Shown here: positions 34,539 through 45,107 of the stretch, piece by piece | Position numbering within the stretch: the stretch's first letter is position 1 | How the letters are laid out: each line of letters opens with the position of its first letter | Source of the DNA: Pezicula radicicola | Lineage: Eukaryota; Ascomycota; Leotiomycetes; Helotiales; Dermateaceae | Reading direction: 5' to 3' | Length of the DNA stretch: 64,000 nucleotides | NCBI GenBank assembly: GCA_003008705.1 | Contig: PDUO01000064.1 | Span: 124,001 to 188,000, forward strand | The notes under the pieces: generated by a model | Told to the model about the DNA's origin: nothing | Databases searched by the model: none | The model's input: only the letters and a program-made list of their open reading frames with translations | Made by a program: the position numbers and the translations under genes

Positions 34539-34894
34539 GATAGTAGATATTGCGTTATGGAGAAGGGAAAAGACTGAGAGGTCTAATCTCCATGAGAAAC
34601 ATACGATGGAAAGTTTTTAATCATGGTCTTGAAATTTTATATGTTGTATCGTATCTAAATACAGCACCCCCAATCCGTGTGCTTTCATGCTATTTTGCCG
34701 ACCACCAAAACATGCACGAAAACGTCGCCTATATCATTGCTATCGTAGTAAGTGATACTTAAAACCCATCAAATACTTCTCTGAGCTGAAGCACTGGACA
34801 TGTAACTTCAACTATCATCTAATGTCATATTGGAGTCCGGAGCAGCCCAGAACGAGAACCCACCGGCATCTATGTTTTCCTGGACAGGTTCCGC
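34539..34894. other. Intergenic between two relics
   Basis: Convergent gap between the transporter relic and the regulator relic. No feature is seen. Confidence 0.4.
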
Positions 34895-36600
34895 TTAGGG
34901 CCACATTCCACCAAAATATGCCATCATATCAAATGCATTATTTCCAAAGCCCATACTCCAATGGTCCCAAGTAGTAAGATCGACATGCATGCCCAAGCCT
35001 GGCTCTGTAGAATTTGGTGTATTCTGAGTGTTACACTGTAGCAACAACTGCGCCGTGGTATTTAAGGTATTCTGATTATGTTGAACTATTGCCGAGGAGT
35101 TGGTGGTTGGATAGGAGGCTTGTTCTGAGACCAAGTTTGCCGATGAGGTCACGGGAACTTCTTCTGGTAAATGTTTCTCTTTAATATTGTTGCGGGCGAG
35201 GTTATAAATTGCAAGTGGATTAAGGACACTCTCCGGTGTGACGTGAGAATTTAAATCATGAATAGATGTACAATATAATAAAGGTCAATATTAAAACATC
35301 ACATAGATAGTCTTATTATGCACCATTTTAAGTTGATGCCAGTGGCTGAGTCAGTAGCATCAACTATGCCTTCTCTCAAATGTAGACCTAAGCTCGCTTG
35401 CTGAAGAAGACTAATAGCAGCTAGGTACTAGATATTGCTAGATTAGTACTAACCGTTGAGCTACAGAAATGCCTAGTACACTTACCCAGGATTTAGCCAT
35501 AGCAAAAAGCGGTATCATTAGCCTCAAAGCCTCTAAATTTGATTTGAAAAGTGGCAGGACTTCTGCTAATTTGGTCCTTGAAGACCCGTTCCTTTATCGG
35601 TATCCCGTGTAATCTGATAGAGTATGATTCTAATACTTTCAGAAGTGATGGTGGGTAGCCAAGTATCCGAGAGTGTTTCCGGACCATGCTCTACAGCTCT
35701 GCCTAGAATAAAGGCGACTTCTTTAGCATACTCAAAGCATACCTTTTGACATTGGGCAAAAAATTCCCGATGCTGAGCTGATAATTCTTTAGGGAGACGG
35801 TGCCGCGGTAAGCTTGGTAATAGTCGAGGATCTCCAACTCTGTAGATACAAATAGTTACGTGGTAGACACAGTGAAGAAGGAAAAATGCAGCCAATTGAT
35901 TGCTCTCCCTTTGAATGTATACATTTCTAGAATTGAGCTCGAATTTTGAAGGGAGAGAATCTTTCCACTGCTTGAATGCTGAATCGAATGCGGCGAACTC
36001 TGTATTTGGAAGCTCGGATGATTTACTTATGTCTACAACTTTCACGAATCTAAAGGAAATCATTCTCAAGTTGGCGGGAAATTGTGACGGAGTACAACTT
36101 ACCGTAGAACCTTTTTCCTCAACTTAGTTATTCTGATAAAATAGGCACTTAAACCCCATATTGACAGCAGCAGTATGGCGACCCGATACTGTACTTCGGT
36201 TCTATTCGTGTTGCAAACCAGTCTCGTATGTACATGGTAGAAGTTTGTTGGCGCATCTTGAACATTTAGGACTCATACCTGAGCACCTGGTCTTTGCTTA
36301 CTGATAAGCTTTACACGATCGAGCAAGCCGGGACCGCTCGAGTCCAGCCTCAGTTGTAGCTGTAGAGTTTTGACTTCTGAGCTTTGCACGCTCAGAGTGA
36401 TGAAGAGGCTTCAACGTGTAACCAGGACAGGCCACACGAATACGCTCGCAATTGTGACAGCCGTTTTGTCGTTCATCACATTTTATCTTTAGTACATTGT
36501 TAGCTACGGGATATGCTCCTGTCAAGTTGTCGTATCAAGTGCAACTGTACTGTACAATTTACCTTTCGTGCACGGTGTTATGGGAAACGAACAGCACGAG
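34895..36600 (-). pseudogene. Zn2Cys6 transcription factor relic
   Basis: Pieces of a fungal C6 regulator lie in order on the minus strand. HRARK (ending at 36563 before a GTAAAT donor) joins IKCDERQNGCHNCERIRVAC, the second half of a zinc cluster. The first two Cys are not readable, and a TAA stands at 36578-36580 just before HRARK. The middle-homology domain at 36069-35566 includes AFKQWKDSLPSKFELNSRN and LAAFFLLHCVYHVTICIY. At about 35,590 the frame breaks: ITRDTDKG continues only in another frame as LAEVLPLFKSNLEALRLMIP and LFAMAKSW before a GTAAGT donor. A C-terminal piece ends FGNNAFDMMAYFGGMWP at 34895. One nonsense and one frameshift argue for a pseudogene, although a sequencing error could explain either one alone. 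Confidence 0.7.
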
Positions 36601-36659
36601 AATAGGCAATTGTATACCAATTGGCTATTTCTAAGCTAAAGTCGTCTCTGTGGAAGAAA

Positions 36660-36722
36660 GAAGAAGAAGAAGAAGAAGAAGAAGAAGAAGAAGAAGAAGA
36701 AGAAGAAGAAGAAGAAGAAGAG
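36660..36722. repeat. (GAA)n microsatellite
   Basis: About 20 uninterrupted GAA/AAG units lie just upstream of the Zn2Cys6 relic. Simple-repeat expansion. Confidence 0.95.
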
Positions 36723-37804
36723 AAGAAGCAAGGGCAAGAGCAAGAAGTGGTTGGCTAGTACCTACGTGACCCAACACACGGCAAGTTAAGCAACCTGACA
36801 GACGCGAATGAGTGAGTAATTAGCCTTCAGAGAGTTGGTAAATCAAGAATTGAAAGACGAACCGGTCCACGATCTTGATGCTTTCTCACTAGCATGACTG
36901 TAAGTCGACTGACTGCGAAGAGGTCGCTGCTGTTCTGGGACTACGTGGGGCTGAGCATCACGCTGCTTGATGGAGTCTGGACGTTTGGCAATGCCCTGGC
37001 TTTCCATCTTGCCTTTGGTCGAGTCATGAATGTCCATAGGTTCTTCAGGGAGTCTCAGTTGGCTTGAATGATAGTCGCTGGCCGAGTTAGATACTGCGAG
37101 TCGGTCCGTTTTATGAACGTAGAGGTGCCGTGGCTATCAAGAAACGGGGACAGTAGTGGCTCGCTCCTGTTCGTAGGAACTTAAAAAAACCGGGGAAGGA
37201 TTTCCATAGGGTAAGATGAAGTTGTGTTTATGATAAGGCTGAAAAGACAGGCTGAGTCAACCTACATGTATAGCTGAGCTCATGTATGTAAAGTTCATAG
37301 CAGCTCGGAAGCCACTCAGCTTACGGGCGGATATCGCTTATTGCTTTACTGTGATTCGTAACATTTCTTGCTTACTATAATCGTAGCAAGGTTGAGATAC
37401 AGTTCAAGGAAAAGAATGTGAGGGAGCTTGTCCCGCAGGATTGCATTGTCCAAAGTAGCGGTATAGCGAATAGTAACTGCATACCTATACTTCTAGGAAT
37501 CGAAGTTGAGTACTGGTCAACTCCTGACTAGGTAAGTAACTGTAGCCTTTGAGAGAACTAAGTGTAGTAACCATAAAAAAAATTAGTGAGCTTGGGTCTC
37601 TAGACACAAACGTAAAGTCTGAAGATGTTCTGATAAATAGTAGCTCGCGCAGCTTCAATAGAGGAGCACTTGTTTCTTGTACAATATCGATCCACATTTC
37701 AACCTCAACACTAGGGTAGCTCCGTACTTTTAATCCCGCTTTCATTCGATATGTGAAAGTCTTATGGGTATCCTATTTCTATAAACAGTAGAATAAATGC
37801 ATTA
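36723..37804. other. Intergenic, no gene supported
   Basis: Short frames on the minus strand (36843-37037 and 37485-37745) show no recognisable domain. I do not call them genes. The right end is the 3' flank of PUF6. Confidence 0.4.
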
Positions 37805-39984
37805 TTATAGCATCTTCAACAAAAGTTCAGTACCTTTATTCCCAACGTTCCAATCCTTTACAACCTTTGGTTTCTTTGCCGACTTCTCAGCTAACTCCCT
37901 ACTTGCTTTCTGTTGGGCCGTCTCCTCCGTCGCAGCTTTCTTGAGAGCCTTCTTATTATCCTTCAGTATGGCCAGCACCTCTTTCTTCTGAGAGAAGGAA
38001 TTAGATTCAAGAAGTGCGACAATGGTGAAGGAGCTGAAGCCTATTGCCCACTCTACTAAATGGTCCTTGATGTGTGGGTAGAGAACATTTGCAAAGTTCA
38101 AAGCTGGCTCCACAGGCGTGATCTGCTTGGTTTTAGGGTCGAATCGCCCGCCTGCAATGAGCGATTTGAGCATCCTTCCGCCGAATGGAGTGGTTGCAAT
38201 GTGAGATGGAGGATCTTCGCTCTCTGCGCCTTCTTCCGATGCTGGAGGTTGTGTGTAGGCTGGATCACCTGCCGCGGCGAGGGCGACAGCCTCCAGAGCG
38301 GCAGACTTATCACCCTCAGCACCAAAAAGTACTTCAGTGATGAATAGAGAGCCAAAGGATGTAGTCACAAGATCAGATGCAGCGGAAGCTATGCCCTTCA
38401 ATAGGTATGGAGACAGCGCCTTTGCAAGCTCCTTTTGTCTAATCTCGGGATCCTTCTTACTGGTTGTGGTGCGGACTGTATCCACTTGAGCGAGAATTTC
38501 AAGATCTGCTGCGTGGCTGGGAGGGAACAAGGCTTTCGAGCGCCCCTGGAAGAGGTAGAGTAGAGTGGTACGAGCGTTAAGATCATTTGCTGCAAGTACA
38601 ATATTCTCGGTTTGCTTGTCTGAATCTTTGCTCAACAGCTCTGGGAATATTGACTTCGCAGTCAAAACGGTATCATCTATGACCTCGTACGCGGTAAGGA
38701 TGATAATGTGGCCATTCGGATCGGATGCCATCATCTGTAAGGTGTCTTTGTATGTCTTGAGGAAAGTCTTACGGTCTTTTGCATTTCCATATGCTAACGC
38801 AAGGCATACAACTCTTGACCCAGATCTTGTGAAGGCCAAATTTTTCATCAGATCACCCTCTTCATCTCCCTTCAAAAGCTCTATGAAGTCTGTTATTTCC
38901 TCGGTCCCTGGCTTTACGTTGAGGAAATATTGTAACATAGCATCGTGTAAAAGAGTAAAACCAGTCATCTTCTTCTGAATTAGATGATTGATGAGCTCTT
39001 GTAATGAGCGCATGATCGGAGCGCGCTTGCCAGGCTCTGCAGCCAAGATATCAGAGAGTTCGCCAGTTATCTTTTCTTCCTTATCCTGGAAGATCGCAAA
39101 CTCAGCACCATACCACTCTCGGAGTATGATGGCTTTTTGCTGTCTGGATGCAACGCCGCGGTAGATATCATCAAGGATCCAAGAAGCTTCGGGGTGCTTG
39201 ATCAATTTCCGTACATGGCCAAAGAATTCAGGAACAATGAGGTCTCGAATTTCCTTGTCACCCTGGACTAGCAATTTTCCAATCAAGAACTTGGCGTATC
39301 TGCTCTCGGCAAGTTGACGGTATGTTCCCTTCAGCTCCTGTGCAATCATTCTCTTTTGTTCAGAATTTGCGTACTTGATAGCGGTTTGCACAACTCTAAC
39401 AGAATCATGCTTCAGCACGAAGTCTTTAATTGAACCTGTGATGATTCCAAACAGCTCCGCAACCAGTTGGTCCCTCTCCTCTTTTGGAACGTGTGATTTC
39501 CGTCGTAGGCGCTCCCATAGTTTCTTCGTTCGTTGTAATGGATCTGCCAGTGGTTTGGCAGCTTTGCGCTCTTGTGCCAATTGCTTTTGTTTGGCATGAG
39601 CTTCTCTAGAAGATTGGGCTATGAATAATTAGCATTGTGGCACTAGTGAAGATGACGAGAAGCCTTACCGTTCGCTGCCTTGACTCTGTCTGGATGTACT
39701 CCATCAGCTACCTGTGGAATTGGCTCTGAGTTCTCGTCCTCCTCAATTTCGTCAGACATCCCGCTATCCAGAGGGACTCCTCCATCGGAATCGACATCGC
39801 TAGTGTCGGAATCGCTAGGTACAACAACCTTTGCTTTCTTGATCTTTTTCTCACTCTTTACTGGAGCTACTTTACTCTTGCTGGACTCGATTTTTGGCTT
39901 CTTGGTTTTCTTGACATCTTTGAGGGAATCGGATTTCCTTTTATTACCTGCCGAGGTAGATTTAGTTATCGTCGTAGAAGACAT
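37805..39984 (-). CDS. PUF6: Pumilio-family RNA-binding protein Puf6
   Basis: Puf6 is a nucleolar Pumilio-like protein that binds RNA and takes part in 60S ribosome assembly; in yeast it also represses ASH1 mRNA. Exons 39984-39669 and 39618-37805 give 709 residues. The N-terminal exon is Lys/Ser-rich with basic nuclear signals (KKTKKPKIESSKSK, KKIKKAKVVV) and an acidic patch. Exon 2 starts AQSSREAHAKQKQLAQERK and carries helical Puf repeats such as FVLKHDSVRVVQTAIKYAN, YAKFLIGKLLVQGDKEIRD, FTRSGSRVVCLALAYGNAKD and DPNGHIIILTAYEVIDDT. The C-terminal CPL region (HIATTPFGGRMLKSLIAGG and beyond) identifies Puf6 rather than classical PUF proteins. It is head to head with PRP31 over 192 bp. Confidence 0.92.
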
Positions 39985-40176
39985 GGTTGTTGTCGTTGTC
40001 CAGTTTACGAGTTCACAAGTTCATGAGATCAGCGATAGGAAACTTTTCTATCTGCGAACAATTTTTGCTCCGCATTTCCCACAAGCGACAACGCGCTAGT
40101 GCGCAGTTCAGCCTTGAACCCCAAGACTTAAACTTTCTGTCCACCAACCTTTGTTCACCACTCATCGCACACCAAA
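39985..40176. promoter_or_regulatory. Bidirectional promoter PUF6/PRP31
   Basis: Only 192 bp separate the two start codons of divergent genes for ribosome assembly and splicing. It must hold both promoters or overlapping ones. No specific element was recognised. Confidence 0.6.
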
Positions 40177-42108
40177 ATGTCGACTTTGGCAGACGAGCTA
40201 CTTCAGGACTTCGAGGACTCCGGCTCAGAGGGAGAAGAACAGCAAGATGAAGGACTCTTCCCCGACAACAACAATGCGAAGTCTGGATTAAATGGCAACG
40301 CGAATGCGTCAGGCGCAAATGGCAATATGGAGCTGGACGGTGACGAAGAAGACGTAGATGAAGATGCTGAGATGGCAGATGTAAATGGATCCGCGGTGGA
40401 TGCTGGAGACGACGAAGAAGAAGCAAAAGCGAAGGTGGAGAAGATGCAGCTGGGTGATGTGGACGACGTGAGGAGTGTGGCTGGATTGATGAAGACATTG
40501 GAACCAGTTCTAGAGGTCAGTACATTTTTCTATTCCCCCCTCTCTATATCGAAAGATCTGTGGTTTACATCTCCTGTTTCGTGCATAGTCCTGACCATAT
40601 GCGCGACCATACAGAAAATCGCCCATTTCCAAGGATTAGCTCCAGAGAAGCAGACTACCTTAGTTGGTTCAATCGAAGACAATCCCGAATATCACCTATT
40701 GACTCAGTCAAACACTTTGTCAACTTCGATCGATACGGAGATCATCCTAGTGCACAAGTTTATTCGAGATCACTACTCTGTTCGTTTTCCTGAGCTAGAG
40801 ACTTTGGTCACGAATCCCCTCGATTATGCCAAGGTCGTTACTATCATTGGAAATGGACCTATGGATGGTGAGAGCATCAAAGCTCTTCAGACCTCGAAGG
40901 ACAATGCGCTGGGAACTACATTGCGATCCGTTTTAGATGGCCCATCAGTCATGATTGTCACGGTCGAAGCTACCACAACAAAGGGTCGTGAGATGACACC
41001 AGTAGAACTCGAGCGGGTCATGCGGGCCTGTGAGATGACTTTGGCTTTGGACCGGGCAAAGAAGACTTTAACAGATTATGTCCAGTCGCGCATGAATCTT
41101 TTTGCCCCAAACTTAACAGCACTCATTGGATCTCTTACTGCTGCTCAACTTCTCAATTTTGCCGGTGGACTTACAGGTCTTGCAAAAACACCTGCATGCA
41201 ACTTACCACCCCTAGGATCAAAGAAGCAGTCTGGCACCGGATTTGCGACTAATGTAGGAGTCAGACAGCAGGGATTTCTATACCACTCTCCTATTATCCG
41301 TGGAATACCGAATGATCTGAAACGTCAAGCTATGCGAATTGTATCAGCAAAAGTTGTCCTCGCAGCACGAGTAGATCGTGTGCACAGCAGCCCTGACGGG
41401 TCTACGGGGGAAGAGCTTAAGGCGGGCTGTCTCGAGCGTCTTGAGAAGCTGACAGAACCTCCAAAAAACAAGGGCCAACGTGCACTTCCAGCACCAGATG
41501 ACAAACCTGCACGGAAGCGTGGTGGTCGAAGAGCAAGAAAAGCGAAGGAGGCAACAGCAATGACAGATCTCCGTAAGGCGCAGAATAGGATGGCATTTGG
41601 CAAAGAGGAGAAAGAGATTGGATATGGCACTGGAGAAGGAACCGCGGGTCTAGGCATGATTGGACAAGCAAACGATGGCCGAATTCGAAACCTGCAAATT
41701 GACCAACGCACGAAGGCCAAGCTGAGCGCAAAGAACAAGGGCTGGGGCGGAGCCACGCCTGTGAGCGGCTCAGCATCTTCATTACGTGGTTTCGGACAGA
41801 CTGCCAGTTCCATAGATCTCAGAGGCAAAGGACTAAGATCTTCAGGCGTAGGGTCCACTGCTGCCGCTGGATCGGGTACTGCATCCTCATTAGCGTTTAC
41901 TCCTGTTCAAGGTCTCGAGCTTGTCGATCCAAAGATGCAGGCTGAGATGAGCAGGAAGCGAAAGGCAGAAGAGGATAGATGGTTCAAAGGCGGGACCTTC
42001 ACGCAGGTTGGAGGGGCGGCCAGCTCTACTAGTAACGGTGCTATGGGCCCACCCCCAAAGAAGGTCGATACTGGTGCTGGGAAGATGGGTCCTCCTCCGA
42101 AGAAATAG
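40177..42108 (+). CDS. PRP31: Pre-mRNA processing factor Prp31
   Basis: Prp31 (U4 snRNP 61K) holds the U4/U6.U5 tri-snRNP together. Exons 40177-40515 and 40615-42108 give 610 residues. The 99-nt intron (GTCAGT, CCTGACC, ACAG) contains no stop and is a multiple of three, so retention would add 33 residues rather than truncate the protein. The N-terminus is acidic (EDVDEDAEMADVNG). NOSIC and Nop domains follow: IEDNPEYHLLTQSNTLSTSI, FPELETLVTNPLDYAKVVTI, SVMIVTVEATTTKGREMTPV and GGLTGLAKTPACNLPPLGSK, then QQGFLYHSPIIRGIPNDL. The Prp31 C-terminal domain has KKRGGRRARKAKE-like basic stretches and MTDLRKAQNRMAFGK. The tail repeats GPPPKKVDTGAGKMGPPPKK. Confidence 0.93.
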   Translation: MSTLADELLQDFEDSGSEGEEQQDEGLFPDNNNAKSGLNGNANASGANGNMELDGDEEDVDEDAEMADVNGSAVDAGDDEEEAKAKVEKMQLGDVDDVRSVAGLMKTLEPVLEVSTFFYSPLSISKDLWFTSPVSCIVLTICATIQKIAHFQGLAPEKQTTLVGSIEDNPEYHLLTQSNTLSTSIDTEIILVHKFIRDHYSVRFPELETLVTNPLDYAKVVTIIGNGPMDGESIKALQTSKDNALGTTLRSVLDGPSVMIVTVEATTTKGREMTPVELERVMRACEMTLALDRAKKTLTDYVQSRMNLFAPNLTALIGSLTAAQLLNFAGGLTGLAKTPACNLPPLGSKKQSGTGFATNVGVRQQGFLYHSPIIRGIPNDLKRQAMRIVSAKVVLAARVDRVHSSPDGSTGEELKAGCLERLEKLTEPPKNKGQRALPAPDDKPARKRGGRRARKAKEATAMTDLRKAQNRMAFGKEEKEIGYGTGEGTAGLGMIGQANDGRIRNLQIDQRTKAKLSAKNKGWGGATPVSGSASSLRGFGQTASSIDLRGKGLRSSGVGSTAAAGSGTASSLAFTPVQGLELVDPKMQAEMSRKRKAEEDRWFKGGTFTQVGGAASSTSNGAMGPPPKKVDTGAGKMGPPPKK

Positions 42109-42480
42109 GGCACATTGGCTGGGATTTGGCTGCTTACGGAGTTTGGGGCATTTAAAGGCGTCACACGATAATAATATCGATGGTCAGGCGGGACATTAGA
42201 CTCATAGTCTACTCTATTGTATGTAAGATTACCTACTTGCTGTTCCTTGACTCCATGCTATACTTTCCAAAACCAATAACGTGCTTGCATCCAGGGACGA
42301 GAGACTACAGTACCATAAAAGAAGACAGGCTCCTACCCCAGAGGTGACTTTAGCCTGGGAGAGTCAAAAATAGAGGGAAGGAAGGAAGGAAGCTTCCGGC
42401 TTTAGACCTTGCTGCACACTGGCACTCAACTCTCCAATGGAGATTTTTCCAACTTCCGTGGTAGGTTGATCCGACACCCT
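42109..42480. other. Convergent intergenic region PRP31 / acetate kinase
   Basis: 3' flanks of both genes, with a short GGAA run near 42,380. Nothing else is seen. Confidence 0.5.
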
Positions 42481-43785
42481 TCATGCAAAAAGTCTCTCCT
42501 CCTTTGCGCAACCAAAAGCCATCTCAAACTGCTCATTGGTCTGGCAAACCAAGGTCTTATGCTTAGCTCCTTCCTTTCCAACATCCTGAACAACGTCTTC
42601 AATTTTCTTTGCATTCTTGTCATCATCAATCGCAAAACCCAAACAGCTTGCCTCCTCCGTTACCGCCTTTCTCAAACGATCACTCTTCTCACCGATCCCT
42701 CCTGCGAACACTAAGGCGTCCACCTTACCATGAAGCGAGACATAGTAGCTGCCGACGTAGTTGCAAATTCGATCAACAAATATATCGAATGCGAGTTTGT
42801 CTTTTGGATCCGACGAGGAGGCTATCGTACCAAAATTTGTGGTCCCTGTGAGAGATTTCCAGCCACTTTGCTTGTTGAGGATTTCTTCGGCGCGCGAGAT
42901 GTGCAATTCCTTTGTAGACGAGGGTGATAGCTTCCCGACATTACTAGCATAGTGGAAAACCAGACTGGAAGACTTATCAGCTTAGTGGCTTAAAGTGAAT
43001 CTTTGATTAGTTCCTCACCTAGGATCAATACTTCCACTTCTTGTCGCACCGGGTAGTCCAGCCAAAGGGGTCAGTCCCATGGAAGTATCAAATGATTTAC
43101 CATTTGCAACGGCGCAAGCACTTGCTCCAGAACCAAGATGTAGCAGTATGAGATTAGTTTCGCTCTCCGGTTTGCCCAGATACTCAGCGACCGAACGCGT
43201 GATGAAAGCGTATGAGATACCATGGAAGCCGTACTTTCGCAGCTTGTTCTTTTTCGCTGTCGCCTGGTCTATCGGATAGGTCCGGATATGTTCTGGCAGA
43301 CTGTGATGGAATTGACTATCAAAGTAGGCAATATTTCGAGAGGCGGGCAAGTCCTTTATACAAGCCTTGATAATTTCAAGGGCTGAAGCGTTATGTAGTG
43401 GCGCTAGATCGGTGAGTTTCTCCAGATGATGGTAGGTGGACTTGTTGATTATCTTTGGTTCGCTGTAGTCGCCGCCATGCACAACTCGGTGGCAGGTTAT
43501 AGCTATATCCTGCCTTTTCGTAATGGAAGTCATCTCTTTGTCATTAATAAGCTCATCTAGCATGAGTAGGAAAGCATCCTTCTGGGTAGTGACTTTCTTA
43601 TCCAGGTCTTTCGCTTTGTATATGGTCTCGTCGCCTCGAGTGTACTTTAATTGAGGTGGTGGTGATGTTAAGCCGCTAACTTGGATCTCTGCTAATGCTT
43701 GGGGTGGTTTGCCTTGCTCCGCGCTGTAGACTGAGATCTTGACGGAGCTTGAGCCTGCGTTAATGGAGAGGATTATCTTAGACAT
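42481..43785 (-). CDS. Acetate kinase
   Basis: The enzyme interconverts acetyl phosphate plus ADP and acetate plus ATP. Exons 43785-43019 and 42964-42481 give 416 residues, the normal family length. It starts MSKIILSINAGSSSVKISVY, with the N-terminal phosphate-binding NAGSSS. CHRVVHGGDY, FDSQFHHSLPEHIRTYPI, YGFHGISYAFITRSVAEYL, LHLGSGASACAV and GLTPLAGLPGATRSGSIDPR are hallmark ASKHA-fold motifs. After the 54-nt intron come LVFHYASNVGKL, GWKSLTGTTNFGTIA and DALVFAGGIGEKSDRLRKAV. It is divergent from the phosphoketolase gene, so both steps of the bypass sit together. In fungi acetate kinase is commonly paired with phosphoketolase. Direction and carbon flow are inferred. Confidence 0.93.
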
Positions 43786-45107
43786 GATTGCTAATTGTCT
43801 TGTCCGTGTCTGTAAAATTGGCTATGTAGCGAGAAGTTTATTAGGAGTACTCGTCTCTTCAAAATCTGAAGAGGAGTCCCAGGTCAACGACAGTCCTTTT
43901 TATCTTGTGTTGGTTGTTGAAAATCTGAAATCTGAAATTCAAAATCAGCAGGCTGTGACGTCTACGGGGGAGGGGCGTGTTCCAATTGTTTCCTTTTCAT
44001 GTGATTGGCTTGGATATTCTAGCGTTGCAGCGGGGGCAGTGTCTACCTCCGTATAGAGCTCGTGGAAAGGCACGAAGAAGAAGTATGATCATGCCACTTT
44101 TGAAAAAGTCAAGAAACGTATGATTTTGGGAGCTGGAGATATGTCTTTGGGCTTCTGTTGTTTATTGTATTGTTGTGTATTCACGTTACTGTGATCTCCA
44201 TATCCGTCTCCTTACTTAAGGTAACTTTGTGTATTGTGATTGTGATTGTGATTGTGATTATTGTTCGGTATTCGGCGATAGAAGGAAGTTCTGTTCCGAC
44301 GACAGTTCCATTTACAGTAGATAGGTCGGCTGGTAGGGACGAGGCTGAAGATCGTGTTGGTGGTGTGTGTGGTGGTTTAAAGTAGGGGACCGTAGATGGG
44401 GGATTTTTCGTGGATTTTTCTGTGGATGGGTACTTAATTACCTGTTTTGAGGTACTTTTAACTGTTTAAGTGACTGAGAATAATCAATCCTGATATAAAA
44501 ACGGGAGCACGATGAGAGAGAAGACCCCGCCGCCCCCGCGCCACATATTCTTGCCAAGGAAGGGGAACGAGGCTGCTCTCTCTCCCTGCAAAAAAGTTAA
44601 CGTCATAGCCTTATAGTTTAACAACCAACTGCGTATTGTTATTGCATGTGGAGAAGGGTGTACTCAGGACAGTAATGTACCTTATGCTTACTGTGTAGAG
44701 CTGCGTACCCTGATCTAATTGCCCTGATCTACATCGAGTTCTCGATCGGAAAGTTTTTCCCGGATTTTCAAGCAGTGACGCAGCCTCACATGCCTTCTTT
44801 GGATAGTTAGGGAGCTGCTCAAGCTAGGTAGGTACTGTAGAAAGAGATGTAGAATGTGTAGTGAAGTGTCAACGTATTCTTGATTTTCCACCTCTCTTCA
44901 TTCTCAATTCACTCTCAAACAGATTCCAAATTTCTCAATCTTAGATCAGAGTACCAATTCACGCTCGTATTCCTCTCCTCCTCTTTTCAAAAGACCCCCT
45001 CTTCTCTGTCCAATTATCACTGACATCATACCCAACCACCGAATCCTATTTCATACTCAACAACACAGATCCCCAGATCCCCAAAAACAAACAACAAAGC
45101 AGTAAAG
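43786..45107. promoter_or_regulatory. Shared 1.3-kb promoter region of acetate kinase and phosphoketolase
   Basis: It holds three GCGGGG words that fit the CreA consensus SYGGRG: plus strand 44030-44035, minus strand 44525-44530 and 44534-44539. A (TTGTGA) hexanucleotide run lies at 44,236-44,262. A pyrimidine-rich leader precedes the phosphoketolase start. Carbon-catabolite control is an inference from these sites. Confidence 0.5.
44234..44263 (+). repeat. Hexanucleotide microsatellite (TTGTGA)n
   Basis: Four TTGTGA units in tandem, the last followed by TTATTG, inside the shared promoter. Confidence 0.85.

Noticed and set aside
35438..35465. tRNA A-box-like word TAGCTCAACGG on the minus strand
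   Set aside because: No B box (GGTTCGANTCC) follows at the right distance and no cloverleaf can be drawn. It lies in an intron of the Zn2Cys6 relic.
41325..41858. 177-residue minus-strand frame inside PRP31
   Set aside because: It is the antisense shadow of a clear coding exon, with no domain.
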